Source: Collinsella aerofaciens
GTDB lineage: Bacteria > Actinomycetota > Coriobacteriia > Coriobacteriales > Coriobacteriaceae
NCBI RefSeq assembly: GCF_028206795.1
Contig: NZ_JAQLFJ010000004.1
Span: 4,571-68,570 of the forward strand
Length of the DNA: 64,000 bases
Direction: 5' to 3'
In this document: positions 16,187-25,161 of the stretch, piece by piece
How positions within the stretch are numbered: position 1 is the first letter of the stretch
Layout: each line of letters starts with the position of its first letter
The notes under the pieces: model-generated
What the model saw: only the letters and a program-made list of their open reading frames with translations
Told to the model about the DNA's origin: nothing
The model's database searches: none
Position numbers and translations under genes: made by a program

Positions 16187-17149
16187 TTAGTTGCCCGATG
16201 CCGTGCCTTGGCTCGAGTTGCCAGATGCCGTGCCGGACGCGGTTCCGCTCGAGCTGTTCGAGCTGTTGGTGTTACTGCTGCCTGTTGTGCCCGTTCCCGA
16301 AGTGGTGTCGCTCGTCTGGTCGCCCGTGCTCGACTGCGAACCGTCAGCCGTTTGGCTTGAGTTGGTCGTGCCGGACGGCGAGCTACTGTTGGCCGTAGAG
16401 GAATCGGTGCCCTGCGATTGGTTTTGGGTGTTCGAGGACGAATTGGCAGAGGCAGAGCTGTCTTGCGTGTCGTCCGTCTGTGCCTGCTGATCCTGCGACT
16501 GGGTGTTGCCATTTGCATCGCTCTCGGTCGTGCGCGACGACAGGATTGGCTCGGGACGCTCGCCCAGACCCTCACCGGCAGTGGTGATAAGGATGGCACC
16601 GGCGCAGGCGATGACCGCGACGATGGCGATGGCGATCGAGAAGATGATGACCTTCTTTTGCGTCTGGCTGCGCTCTGCCGCCGCCTTGGCGCGCAGGCTG
16701 TTGGGGGCGACGCGCGCCGTGGTCGCGCGCCCCGCAATCTGGCGCATCTCCTGCGTGGTCGCGGCTCCGCCCAGGTGCTCCTCGGCATTAAATTCAACGG
16801 GCTCGTAGACGCCGGCAGGGTAGTCGACAGCGGCATGCGTGCCTTTGATTGCTTCGGCGCTGGCGGAGATAAAGTGGCGATAGACCTGCGAGGACACAAC
16901 AGTGATGACTGAGCTCACAGCGGCACCAATTACTGAACCAGCGATGCCGATTTTGGAAGCAAGTGCGACGCTCGTGGCGGCAGCTGCGGCGCCGGCGATG
17001 ATTTGGGGAATGGAAATGTCGTCGAACAGGCCCTTTTTGGGCGCGATGGCCATGGTCTGTCCGATGGAATGGTTTTCGTGAACGCCGTTGTTGAGCGCGG
17101 CCGGTGTCATGACGCGCGTGCGCGGCGCGTCAGTGTACTTGGTTGTCAT
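16187..17149 (-). CDS. membrane protein with Ser/Thr/Asn-rich extracellular tail
   Basis: A 320-residue protein of unknown function. A hydrophobic Ala/Val-rich region lies near residues 45-95 ('IIAGAAAAATSVALA...VISSVITVVSS'-like). A clear membrane helix ('VIIFSIAIAIVAVIACAGAILI') follows a basic cluster near 170-185. The last 125 residues are almost entirely Ser, Thr, Asn, Gly, Gln and Asp, and should be outside the cell as a flexible wall-spanning tail. GGGAGG eight bases before ATG 17149 sets the start. No LPxTG motif is present. Its layout suggests an envelope spacer, but no role can be assigned. Confidence 0.7.
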   Translation of the reverse strand: MTTKYTDAPRTRVMTPAALNNGVHENHSIGQTMAIAPKKGLFDDISIPQIIAGAAAAATSVALASKIGIAGSVIGAAVSSVITVVSSQVYRHFISASAEAIKGTHAAVDYPAGVYEPVEFNAEEHLGGAATTQEMRQIAGRATTARVAPNSLRAKAAAERSQTQKKVIIFSIAIAIVAVIACAGAILITTAGEGLGERPEPILSSRTTESDANGNTQSQDQQAQTDDTQDSSASANSSSNTQNQSQGTDSSTANSSSPSGTTNSSQTADGSQSSTGDQTSDTTSGTGTTGSSNTNSSNSSSGTASGTASGNSSQGTASGN

Positions 17150-17352
17150 ACGGGGTCCTCCCGGTGTAAATCTGCTTCGTTTCGTGTAGCCATCAGGGTA
17201 CCCACCAGATGTGAATCGTACGTGACATTTAACAGATACCATCAACTCATCAATTGCTCACCAAGTTGGTGGGATGCGGCTACACCCGGCGGTTGAACTA
17301 CAATAGGGCTTGCTAATAGTGTTGAATAGCGTCTACGCACGGGAGCATTCTT

Positions 17353-19332
17353 ATGAATCTTCACCTTTCTCAGTCTGATGGCTTTTTGCGTGTGGCGGCG
17401 GCGTCGCCGCAGATTCGCGTGGCCGATGTCGAGGGCAATGCCGAGGTTGCGCTGGCGGCTGTTCGCGATGCTGCCGGGCGTGGCGTTCGCGCGCTGGTGT
17501 TGCCCGAGCTTAACCTAACCGGCTATACCGCGGCCGACCTGTTCCATAACCGCACGCTGCTGCATGCCTGTGAGGCGGCGCTTGTGCGCATCCTCGACGA
17601 GACGCGTGACCTGCCGATCGTCTTTACCGTTGGCTTGCCCGTTGCGGTGGCAGAAAACATCTACAACTGCGCCGCCGTGTGCTGTGCGGGCGAGCTTTTG
17701 GGCCTCACGGCCAAGAAGTATTTGCCCAACTATGGCGAGTTCTATGAGCGCCGTTGGTTTGCTCCGGCACCTACCGATCCCGTTTGGCTTGAATTTGCCG
17801 GTCAGGGTCCGGTCCCGTTGGGCTCGGGGCTTGTCTACCGTTGCTGTGATGAGGGCGCCGAGGACCTGGTGCTGGGCGTTGAGGTCTGCGAGGACCTGTG
17901 GGTGCCGGCGCCTCCTTCGACCGAGATGGCGCTTGCCGGTGCGACGGTGATTCTCAACCCGTCGGCTTCGGACGAGATTATCGGTAAGGCAGACTATCGC
18001 CGCAGCCTCATCTCCAATCAGAGCGCGCGCCTGTACTGTGCCTATGCGTATGCAGACGCGAGCGAGGGCGAGTCCACGACCGATATGGTCTTTGCGGGCG
18101 AGAACCTCGTCTACGAAAACGGCTCCAAGCTCGCCGCGACCAAACTGCTTACTTGCGATATGGCCATCGCCGACGTTGACCTTGACCGCCTGGTTGCCGA
18201 GCGCCGTCGTTCGACGACGTGGACGCGCGCGGACGATGCGCCGGAGGCCACGGCCGTTGAGTTTTCGTTTGAGGGCGTGTTGGCCGAAGACCCTGTCCTG
18301 CGCGATGCCTGCGATATCGACCGCGTTTTCCCGCGCGCGCCCTTTGTACCGGCCGACCATGGTGACCTGGCCGAGCGCTGCGAGACCATCCTCGACCTGC
18401 AGACCGCCGGCCTCAAGACCCGCCTGGCCCATACGGGCACCAAGGCTGCAGTCATCGGTCTTTCGGGCGGCCTGGACTCCACGCTGGCACTGCTTGTGAC
18501 CGTGCGCGCCTTCGATGCACTGGGGCTGCCGCGCACCGGTATCACGGCCGTGTCCATGCCCGGCTTTGGCACGACGCATCGCACCAAGTCGAATGCCGAG
18601 TCGCTCGCTCGCGACCTTGGCGTGAGCTTCCGCGAGGTTTCGATCCACGCGGCCGTGGAGCAGCACTTCAAGGACATTGAGCACGATCCGGCCGTGCAGG
18701 ACGTGACCTACGAGAACAGCCAGGCCCGCGAGCGTACGCAGATTCTGATGGATCTGGCCAATCAGGCCGGCGGTTTTGTCATCGGCACGGGCGACCTGTC
18801 GGAGCTGGCGCTCGGCTGGGCTACCTACAACGGCGACCACATGAGCATGTACGCCGTCAACGCGAGCGTGCCCAAGACGCTTGTGCGCCATCTGGTGCGC
18901 TATGCCGCTGATGTTTTTGGCGGGCGTATTGCCGAGGTCTTGCTCGATATCCTCGATACGCCGGTGTCCCCCGAGCTTCTGCCGCCCACGGGCGACGGCG
19001 AGATTGCGCAGAAGACTGAGGATTTGGTGGGCCCGTACGAGCTGCACGACTACTTCCTCTACTACCTGCTGCGTTTTGGCTTTGAGCCGGGCAAGATCTA
19101 CCGCATGGCGCTCAAGAGCTTCGAGGGCGCCTACGACGTCAAGACCGTTCACACGTGGCTGCGTACGTTCTGCCGTCGCTTCTTTGCCCAGCAGTTTAAG
19201 CGCAGCTGCCTGCCCGATGGCCCCAAGGTGGGTTCGGTCACGCTCAGCCCGCGCGGCGATTGGCGCATGCCGAGTGACGCCAGCTCGCGCCTGTGGCTCG
19301 CCCAGATTGACGCGCTCAATCCGATGGACTAA
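17353..19332 (+). CDS. nadE: glutamine-dependent NAD+ synthetase
   Basis: A 659-residue two-domain enzyme. The N-terminal nitrilase-like glutaminase domain shows Glu in 'LVLPELNLTGY', Lys in 'TAKKYLPNYGEFYE' and Cys in 'LGVEVCEDLWVP'. The C-terminal ATP pyrophosphatase domain has the PP-loop 'IGLSGGLDSTLAL' and 'IGTGDLSELALGWATYNGDHM'. It converts deamido-NAD, ATP and glutamine to NAD+. Length matches the long actinobacterial type. It stands alone, with a terminator at 19400-19430. The promoter is not clear; TACAAT near 17300 is a possible -10 box. Confidence 0.95.
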   Translation: MNLHLSQSDGFLRVAAASPQIRVADVEGNAEVALAAVRDAAGRGVRALVLPELNLTGYTAADLFHNRTLLHACEAALVRILDETRDLPIVFTVGLPVAVAENIYNCAAVCCAGELLGLTAKKYLPNYGEFYERRWFAPAPTDPVWLEFAGQGPVPLGSGLVYRCCDEGAEDLVLGVEVCEDLWVPAPPSTEMALAGATVILNPSASDEIIGKADYRRSLISNQSARLYCAYAYADASEGESTTDMVFAGENLVYENGSKLAATKLLTCDMAIADVDLDRLVAERRRSTTWTRADDAPEATAVEFSFEGVLAEDPVLRDACDIDRVFPRAPFVPADHGDLAERCETILDLQTAGLKTRLAHTGTKAAVIGLSGGLDSTLALLVTVRAFDALGLPRTGITAVSMPGFGTTHRTKSNAESLARDLGVSFREVSIHAAVEQHFKDIEHDPAVQDVTYENSQARERTQILMDLANQAGGFVIGTGDLSELALGWATYNGDHMSMYAVNASVPKTLVRHLVRYAADVFGGRIAEVLLDILDTPVSPELLPPTGDGEIAQKTEDLVGPYELHDYFLYYLLRFGFEPGKIYRMALKSFEGAYDVKTVHTWLRTFCRRFFAQQFKRSCLPDGPKVGSVTLSPRGDWRMPSDASSRLWLAQIDALNPMD

Positions 19333-19399
19333 GGTTGCCAAATTGAACCAAAACAGCGGGTGCAAGCGTTACACTTTTGCAATCTGATGGCCCGTATCG

Positions 19400-19430
19400 C
19401 GCGGCGCTCTTGTCGGAGCGCCGCGTTTTT
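19400..19430 (+). terminator. rho-independent terminator after nadE
   Basis: CGCGGCGCTC pairs with GAGCGCCGCG around a six-base loop and TTTTT follows. The next gene starts only 20 bases later, so its transcript must start within or read through this region. Confidence 0.8.
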
Positions 19431-19449
19431 CATATCGAAAGGTGGCACC

Positions 19450-20613
19450 ATGCAGGCATCGCAGCGTCTCGACCGCTTTGGCGCGGAGGTCTTCGCCTCG
19501 CTCAACAACAAACTGCTTGCGCTGAAGGCTCAGGGCAAGACCATTTACAACATGAGCGTGGGCACGCCCGACTTTAAGCCGTACGACCACGTGGTCGAGG
19601 CGCTCACGCATGCAGCCCAAGATCCCGAGATGTGGAAGTATGCCCTGCGCGACCTGCCCGAACTCAAGCAGGCCGTGTGCGATTACTATGAGCGTCGCTT
19701 TGGCGTTTCGGGCATTACGCCGTCTATGGTGCAGTCGTGCAACGGTACGCAGGAGGGCGTGGGCCATTTGGGCCTGGCCCTGCTCGATCCGGGTGACACC
19801 ATCCTGGTTCCCGATCCGTGCTACCCGGTCTTTGAGGCGGGTGCGAAGATTGCCGATGCCAAGCTCGAGTACTATCCGCTGGTTGCCGAGCATAATTACC
19901 TGCCCTATGTGGCGGGTATCGATCCCGAGGTGGCCGATCGTGCCAAGTATATGATCGTATCGCTGCCCGCCAACCCGGTGGGCTCGGTGGGCACGCCCGA
20001 GGTCTACGAGGAGATCATCGCCTTCGCCCGCGAGCACGACCTGCTCATCGTTCACGACAATGCATACTCCGATATCGTGTTTGACGGTGAGCCGGGCGGC
20101 AGCTTCTTGCAGTATCCCGGTGCGCTCGAGGTGGGCGTGGAGTTTTTCTCGCTCTCCAAGTCGTTTAACGTCACTGGTGCCCGCATCGGCTTTTTGGTCG
20201 GCCGCGAGGATGTGGTCTCTGCCTTTGCCAAACTGCGCGGCCAGATCGACTTTGGCATGTTCTTCCCGATCCAGAAGGCTGCTATCGCCTGTCTGAACGG
20301 TCCGCGCGATGAGGTCGAGGCGCAGCGTCTGAAGTACCAGGAGCGCCGTGATGCCCTGTGCGACGGTCTTGAGAACTTGGGCTGGGAGCGTCCCAACGCG
20401 CATGGCTCTATGTTTGTGTGGGCCAAGCTTCCCGGTGGTCGCACCGATTCCATGGCGTTTTGCGAGGAGCTTATGGAGAAGGCCGGCGTTGTGGTGACGC
20501 CGGGCGCGAGCTTTGGTCCTTCGGGCGAGGGACACGTGCGCATGGCGCTGGTCCTGCCGCCCGATCAGATTGCTTTGGCTGTCGAGGCCATTCGCGAGGC
20601 GGGCCTGTATTAG
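19450..20613 (+). CDS. class I/II PLP-dependent aminotransferase
   Basis: A 387-residue fold-type I aminotransferase. The PLP lysine is in 'FFSLSKSFNVTGARIGF', the Asp/Tyr pair in 'VHDNAYSDIVFD' and the C-terminal Arg in 'GEGHVRMALVLP'. It resembles the LL-diaminopimelate/alanine/aspartate aminotransferase group. Because the window encodes DapH and an M20 deacetylase of the N-acetyl lysine branch, this enzyme could supply the missing N-acetyl-diaminopimelate aminotransferase step, but aspartate or alanine transamination is equally possible. ATG 19450 follows AAAGGTGG. It is not in the lysine operon. Confidence 0.8.
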   Translation: MQASQRLDRFGAEVFASLNNKLLALKAQGKTIYNMSVGTPDFKPYDHVVEALTHAAQDPEMWKYALRDLPELKQAVCDYYERRFGVSGITPSMVQSCNGTQEGVGHLGLALLDPGDTILVPDPCYPVFEAGAKIADAKLEYYPLVAEHNYLPYVAGIDPEVADRAKYMIVSLPANPVGSVGTPEVYEEIIAFAREHDLLIVHDNAYSDIVFDGEPGGSFLQYPGALEVGVEFFSLSKSFNVTGARIGFLVGREDVVSAFAKLRGQIDFGMFFPIQKAAIACLNGPRDEVEAQRLKYQERRDALCDGLENLGWERPNAHGSMFVWAKLPGGRTDSMAFCEELMEKAGVVVTPGASFGPSGEGHVRMALVLPPDQIALAVEAIREAGLY

Positions 20614-20757
20614 AAAGCTATTTCGGCTCGTCAATAGCTCGAAACCGATTTCGTGCAGTTATTTTACGAATCCTGCAAACAATTTCGGTAAACGGTCGAT
20701 TTTTGGCTGCGAATAGGAGCATAATCAAAGTCCCGATTGGATGTATTGGGATTACGG

Positions 20758-20788
20758 CAAGCCGCTCGGGTCGTTCCCGGGCGGCTTG
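20758..20788 (+). promoter_or_regulatory. 5' UTR hairpin of ldh
   Basis: CAAGCCGC-CGGG pairs with CCCG-GCGGCTTG, one mismatch deep, ending 26 bases before the ldh start. No T-run follows, so it is more likely an mRNA 5' structure than a terminator. A smaller hairpin (CCCGAT/ATTGGG) lies just upstream at about 20732-20750. Confidence 0.45.
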
Positions 20789-20814
20789 CTTGTGGAGAGA
20801 GATGGGAGTTTCTA

Positions 20815-21765
20815 ATGGTTAACGAGAAGAAGGTCGCTATTGTCGGCTGCGGTTTCGTCGGTTCGTCTTCGGCGTTCGCGCTGATGCAGAGCGGTCTGTT
20901 CTCCGAGATGGTCCTCATCGACGTGGACAAGAACCGCGCCGAGGGTGAGGCTCTGGATATCGCGCACGGCATGACGTTTGCCGAGCCGATGAAGATCTAC
21001 GCCGGCGATTATTCCGATGTCGCCGACGCCGCCATGATCGTTGTCACCGCTGGCGCTGCCCAGAAGCCCGGTGAGACCCGCTTGGACCTGGTCAACAAGA
21101 ACGTCAACATCTTTAAGTCCATTATCCCCGAGATTAAGAAGTCCGGCTTCGACGGCATTCTGCTCATCGTCTCCAACCCGGTCGATGTTCTGACCTATGC
21201 CGCCATCAAGATGTCCGGCCTGCCCGAGGGCCATGTCATCGGCTCCGGTACCGTGCTCGACACCGGTCGTCTGCAGCAGATGCTTGGTGCCCACGTTGAG
21301 GTCGACCCGCGCGATGTCCAGGCCTATGTCATGGGTGAGCACGGCGACTCCGAGTTCGTTGCTTGGTCCAGCGCCCAGGTTGCCGGCGTTCCGCTGAACA
21401 CCTTCTGCGAGCTTCACGGTCATCTGGAGCATGAGGCTGCCGAGAAGCGCATCGCCGAGGACGTCAAGAACTCCGCCTACACCATCATCGAGAAGAAGCA
21501 CGCCACCTACTATGGCGTCGCCATGGCCGTCAAGCGCATTTGCACCGCCGTCATGCGTGACGAGCAGACCGTTCTGCCCGTCTCCTCGCTCATGGTGGGC
21601 GAGTATGGCCTGTCCGATCTTGCCATCTCCATGCCGACCGTCGTTGGCCGCGACGGCGTTGTCTGCCGCGTCCCCGTGCCGCTGAACGATGACGAGCAGC
21701 ATGAGCTCACCGCCTCTGCAAAGGCCCTCAAGGACATCATCGACAGCGTCGACTTCTCCTGCTAA
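20815..21765 (+). CDS. ldh: L-lactate dehydrogenase
   Basis: A 316-residue NAD-dependent LDH/MDH-fold enzyme. The Rossmann loop is 'VAIVGCGFVGSSSAFAL'. The substrate loop 'GAAQKPGETRLDLV' has Gln at the position that favours lactate over malate, followed by the catalytic-loop Arg. The catalytic His is in 'VMGEHGDSEFVAWS'. It reduces pyruvate to L-lactate and regenerates NAD+ in fermentation. GGGAG precedes ATG 20815. The gene is monocistronic with a strong terminator. Codon use is highly biased, as for an abundant enzyme. Confidence 0.92.
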   Translation: MVNEKKVAIVGCGFVGSSSAFALMQSGLFSEMVLIDVDKNRAEGEALDIAHGMTFAEPMKIYAGDYSDVADAAMIVVTAGAAQKPGETRLDLVNKNVNIFKSIIPEIKKSGFDGILLIVSNPVDVLTYAAIKMSGLPEGHVIGSGTVLDTGRLQQMLGAHVEVDPRDVQAYVMGEHGDSEFVAWSSAQVAGVPLNTFCELHGHLEHEAAEKRIAEDVKNSAYTIIEKKHATYYGVAMAVKRICTAVMRDEQTVLPVSSLMVGEYGLSDLAISMPTVVGRDGVVCRVPVPLNDDEQHELTASAKALKDIIDSVDFSC

Positions 21766-21796
21766 ATCAAGCTCGCTAGAGCGAAAAGCTACAATG

Positions 21797-21832
21797 AAGG
21801 CGTCCGGGTCCACACGGCCCGGGCGCCTTTTT
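21797..21832 (+). terminator. rho-independent terminator after ldh
   Basis: AAGGCG-CCGGG pairs with CCCGG-CGCCTT around a short loop and TTTTT follows. Its T-run touches the repeat at 21831. Confidence 0.8.
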
Positions 21833-21863
21833 GGTGCAAAGTAACCTGACCCCAATGCACCAT
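21831..21863 (+). repeat. 33-bp palindromic repeat, copy 1
   Basis: TTGGTGCA near one end pairs with TGCACCA at the other. It matches the element at 23044-23076 at 29 of 33 bases, in direct orientation. The two copies flank the DUF2974 gene. Confidence 0.7.
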
Positions 21864-21879
21864 AGTTGATGGGAGGGCC

Positions 21880-23040
21880 ATGTCGGATTCGCCTAATTTT
21901 TTGACATATGCCCAGACGGTGTTTGATCCGTTTGAGGAGCGGTCGTTCTGCGCGGTGGATAGCCTGGTCTTTGCGTGGTTGTCCTATTTGCGTTTGCCGG
22001 GTGATATGGCGGAGCTGACGAACTGGCAGGGCCTAGACGTACGCGAACTGCTGCGTGCCGAGTGCTACCGGGACATGATTGACGACTTGTGGGATCCAGA
22101 GGGGAGCAGGGCCTTGTTGGAGGCCGTGGCAGCAAACCCTCGTTACCGTGGCGTGCACGTTTGCGGCTATCGTGCCGTGAGCGATGTGGTAGCGACAGAG
22201 CAGTTTGCAGCCATGGCGTTCCGGTTTCCGACGGGGTTTAGTTATCTTTCCTTCCGGGGGACCGACAGTACGATTGTGGGCTGGAAAGAGGACTTCAACA
22301 TGGCGTTCCGGTGTCCCGTGCCCTCCCAGGAATCTGCGGCACGCTATGTGGACGAGGCGGCGGATGCGATTGACGAGCCGCTTTTGTGCGGAGGTCATTC
22401 CAAGGGTGGAAACCTTGCGGTGTACGGTGCGGTGATGTGCTCCGATGTCGCCCGTGAGCGAATCGAACGGGTGTATTCCCATGATGGTCCTGGCTTCGTC
22501 GAGGAGTTCCTGAACGGCAACGCCTTTGCCGATCTTTCCGGCCGCATCGATAAGACGCTACCTCGGTCGTCGATCTTTGGCATGATGTTCGAGACACAGG
22601 AGGACTATGCCATCGTTGAGAGCACCGAGTTCAGCCTGCTGCAGCACAATCCCTTTAGCTGGGTGGTTGATGGTCGCGACTTCGTGTACTGTGAGCGCCT
22701 GTCCGCCGGTGCTCGATACGTTGATGGCTCCATTCGCGAGATGCTGCTTGCAGTGGGGCCTAGCGAGCGCGAGCGTTTTGTAGATGCGTTGTTCTCCGTG
22801 TTTGAGGCTACGGGTGCTGAGCGGTTTGCGGATATCGCTGGGAATCTGCGCGAGAGCCTGCCCGTGATGCTCCAGGCTGCGCAAGGTTTCGACAAGGATA
22901 CACGACGCTTTGTCTCGCAGACCATCGTGGCAATCCTTAAATGCGCACTGCTGCCCAAACGACCCCAGTTCGACATGTCCGCTGCCGGTAAGAGTCTGGC
23001 AGAACAGCTCGAGGCTTGGCAGTCCGAGCTCCTGCGCTAA
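21880..23040 (+). CDS. DUF2974 (Mbeg1-like) alpha/beta hydrolase
   Basis: A 386-residue protein with a lipase-like core. 'SYLSFRGTDSTIVGWKEDFNMAF' is the lipase-type oxyanion/FRGTD motif. 'LLCGGHSKGGNLAVYGA' holds the nucleophilic Ser (GHSKGG), and 'RVYSHDGPGFVEEF' may carry the acid. This is the usual DUF2974/Mbeg1-like layout. There is no signal peptide. Substrate is unknown; cytosolic esterase or phospholipase activity is plausible. It lies between two copies of a 33-bp palindromic repeat and has no operon partners. Confidence 0.75.
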   Translation: MSDSPNFLTYAQTVFDPFEERSFCAVDSLVFAWLSYLRLPGDMAELTNWQGLDVRELLRAECYRDMIDDLWDPEGSRALLEAVAANPRYRGVHVCGYRAVSDVVATEQFAAMAFRFPTGFSYLSFRGTDSTIVGWKEDFNMAFRCPVPSQESAARYVDEAADAIDEPLLCGGHSKGGNLAVYGAVMCSDVARERIERVYSHDGPGFVEEFLNGNAFADLSGRIDKTLPRSSIFGMMFETQEDYAIVESTEFSLLQHNPFSWVVDGRDFVYCERLSAGARYVDGSIREMLLAVGPSERERFVDALFSVFEATGAERFADIAGNLRESLPVMLQAAQGFDKDTRRFVSQTIVAILKCALLPKRPQFDMSAAGKSLAEQLEAWQSELLR

Positions 23041-23043
23041 CCA

Positions 23044-23076
23044 TTGGTGCAAAGCAACCTGTCCCCGATGCACCAA
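23044..23076 (+). repeat. 33-bp palindromic repeat, copy 2
   Basis: Perfect terminal pairing (TTGGTGCA with TGCACCAA) and 29 of 33 bases shared with 21831-21863. It begins four bases after the DUF2974 stop. Confidence 0.7.
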
Positions 23077-23151
23077 TCTTCGATGCGCTCGGGGAGGGCT
23101 CGACCGCTATACTGGTTCGTGCCGAAATCGATCTAGAACGGAATGCCGTAT

Positions 23152-24156
23152 ATGAAAATCAATCACGCGATTCTGCATATCCTGGACTTTGACTCTGCCG
23201 TCAACGTTATGAGCCAGCGCGAGCTCGATATCGAGAGTCGTACCGTGCGCAACTTCGTGACCACGCATCTGCGCCGCGCACGTACCTCGGCCGACAATAA
23301 ACGCGCCACGTTTGCCGAGAACTCTGCGTTTGGCGGCGAGCTCAAGGGCTATTTCTTTGGCGAGCGCGAGTTCGTGGACCTGTCGCAGCAGATTGCGGAG
23401 TTTATCTCCTCCGAGCTCACCAAAGCCGAGAAAGCCGAGTCCACCGACGTGCTCGTGGCCGATTTTGACGACGATGAGGATGCCCGCTGGTTTGCCGTGA
23501 TGCTGCTGGGCTCCAAGCAGGCTTTTATGCACGAAGTGGGCCGCGAGGAGGGGGAGGTGCGCAACGACATCGCGCGCCACTACGCCATTCTGCCGAACCC
23601 CTCGCAAAAGGTGCCGAGCTATGCCATCGTGCGCGCGAGCACCATGGAGATCGGCTACGTAGACAAGAAGCGCAAGATTGCCGGCGAAGACCGCATGCTC
23701 ATTCCCGATGGCCTGCTGCAGTGCGACACGGGCGTATCTGGCAAGGAGGTCATCGACACCGTGACGCGTGTGGTCGAGGAAGTCGCCGAGGAGCACGGCG
23801 CCAACACGGCCGTGGCGCTCGCCAAGGTTAAGGCCGCTGTGGCCGAGAAGGTCGAGGATGACGAGGAGCTTCCGCCTTGGGATATCGTCGATGAGGTCTT
23901 TGAGGACGAACCGGTCATCAAGGAAAGTGTGCGCGCGGCACTGACCGAGGAGAAGGTTCCCGAGCGCGTTCCCGTGGAGCGCAAGCAGGTCGAGCGCGCG
24001 GCGGTGCGCAATCATAAGATTCGTACCGATACGGGTATCGAGATCAGCTTCCCGGCCGAGATGGGTTCGAACTCCGAGTACATCGAGTTTGTCAACGAGC
24101 CCAACGGCCTCATCTCCATCGAGCTCAAGAATATCGGCAGCATCGAGAATCGATAA
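23152..24156 (+). CDS. nucleoid-associated protein (NdpA/YejK, NA37 family)
   Basis: A 334-residue protein of the 37-kDa nucleoid-associated family. 'INHAILHILDFDSA' at the N terminus and 'SFPAEMGSNSEYIEFVNEPNGLISIELKNIG' at the C terminus are typical. The middle is charged, with an acidic stretch near 230-260. The role is DNA binding in the cytoplasm; details are poorly known in Gram-positives. ATG 23152 is preceded by GGA nine bases away; ATG 23143 in the same frame has no usable ribosome site. A strong terminator follows. Confidence 0.8.
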   Translation: MKINHAILHILDFDSAVNVMSQRELDIESRTVRNFVTTHLRRARTSADNKRATFAENSAFGGELKGYFFGEREFVDLSQQIAEFISSELTKAEKAESTDVLVADFDDDEDARWFAVMLLGSKQAFMHEVGREEGEVRNDIARHYAILPNPSQKVPSYAIVRASTMEIGYVDKKRKIAGEDRMLIPDGLLQCDTGVSGKEVIDTVTRVVEEVAEEHGANTAVALAKVKAAVAEKVEDDEELPPWDIVDEVFEDEPVIKESVRAALTEEKVPERVPVERKQVERAAVRNHKIRTDTGIEISFPAEMGSNSEYIEFVNEPNGLISIELKNIGSIENR

Positions 24157-24184
24157 GTTGCGTTACGCCTGCAGCGAGAAAGCG

Positions 24185-24219
24185 AAGGCCGAAGCCCTGG
24201 ATGGGGTTTCGGCCTTTTT
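24185..24219 (+). terminator. rho-independent terminator after the NdpA-like gene
   Basis: AAGGCCGAA pairs with TTCGGCCTT and is followed by more T residues (24215-24219). Confidence 0.8.
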
Positions 24220-24373
24220 GCTTGGGGCTGAATTGCGTTGCAGGTTGAGCATACGTCAGCGAAAACGACCCAGAGCGAGCAAGATGACGTGAAAGAGGAG
24301 GGCATTGACCTTCTGGTCATGCCCGACGATTGAACGTCAGATTGCCGCTCTGGGGCGTTTGCAGCGTCGGCTA

Positions 24374-24401
24374 GTTACGCGGTTTGATAAAACCGTGTAA
24401 C
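24374..24401 (-). terminator. hairpin ending the leftward lysine operon
   Basis: GTTACGCGGTTT pairs with AAACCGTGTAAC with one G-T wobble, starting two bases beyond the dapH stop. There is no T-run on the minus strand, so it may be a 3'-end stabiliser. Confidence 0.45.
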
Positions 24402-24402
24402 C

Positions 24403-25122
24403 CTACAGTTGACGTAAGCCCTCTTCCAGGCCGGTCTTGCTGTCGGTCTGGGCGTCGCGCATCTTGATGACGCGGGCGGGGACACCGGCCACGACGGCGC
24501 CGGCGGGGACGTCCTCCACGCATACGGCGCCAGCGGCAACGACAGCACCCTTACCCACGTGCACGCCCTCCAGGACCACAGCGTTGGCGCCGATCATGAC
24601 ATCGTCCTCGATGATGACGGGCGTGGCGCTGGCGGGCTCCACGACGCCTGCCAGCACGGTGCCGGCGCCGATGTGGCAGTTCTTACCCACGGTGGCGCGG
24701 CCGCCCAGGACGGCGCCCATATCAATCATAGAGCCCTCGCCGATAACGGAGCCGATATTGATGATGGCACCCATCATGATGACGGCGCGGTCGCCGATCT
24801 CGACGCGGTCGCGGATGATCGCGCCCGGCTCGATGCGGGCATTGATGCCCTTAAGGTCGAGCATGGGGACGGCGGAGTTGCGGCAGTCATTCTCTACGTC
24901 GTAGTAGTCGATGGAGTCGGCATTGGCATCGAGGATGACCTTGAGCTCATCCCAATCGCCAAAGACGGTCTTGCCACGACGGCCGCCGTAGACATGCGCG
25001 TCGCCCCAGGCAACCTTCATGCCCGGCTTTTCGCGCACGTACAGTTTGACGGGCGTTTTCTTGGGCGCGGTGGCGATGTAGTTGATAATTTCCTGTGCAT
25101 CCATCTCGGCTGCGTTGCTCAT
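24403..25122 (-). CDS. dapH: tetrahydrodipicolinate N-acetyltransferase
   Basis: A 239-residue left-handed beta-helix acyltransferase. Hexapeptide repeats run from about residue 95 to 205 ('[22 protein letters not shown]', split here by turns). The N-terminal domain and length match DapH rather than the longer succinyl-type DapD. It acetylates tetrahydrodipicolinate using acetyl-CoA in the lysine/diaminopimelate pathway. AGGAGA precedes ATG 25122. It is the last gene of the leftward lysA-dapA-dapB-dapH operon and therefore under the lysine riboswitch. Confidence 0.88.
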   Translation of the reverse strand: MSNAAEMDAQEIINYIATAPKKTPVKLYVREKPGMKVAWGDAHVYGGRRGKTVFGDWDELKVILDANADSIDYYDVENDCRNSAVPMLDLKGINARIEPGAIIRDRVEIGDRAVIMMGAIINIGSVIGEGSMIDMGAVLGGRATVGKNCHIGAGTVLAGVVEPASATPVIIEDDVMIGANAVVLEGVHVGKGAVVAAGAVCVEDVPAGAVVAGVPARVIKMRDAQTDSKTGLEEGLRQL

Positions 25123-25161
25123 TTGCTGTCTCTCCTTTGGGTGGATTGGGTTGATACTTGG

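Noticed and set aside
14740..16899. A 719-codon open frame on the minus strand
   Set aside because: The portion upstream of 16047 is Arg/Pro/Ser-rich shadow translation of the neighbouring gene; a strong ribosome site places the true start at 16047.
17515..19365. A 616-codon minus-strand frame opposite nadE
   Set aside because: A shadow of the conserved NAD synthetase; no ribosome site or domain.
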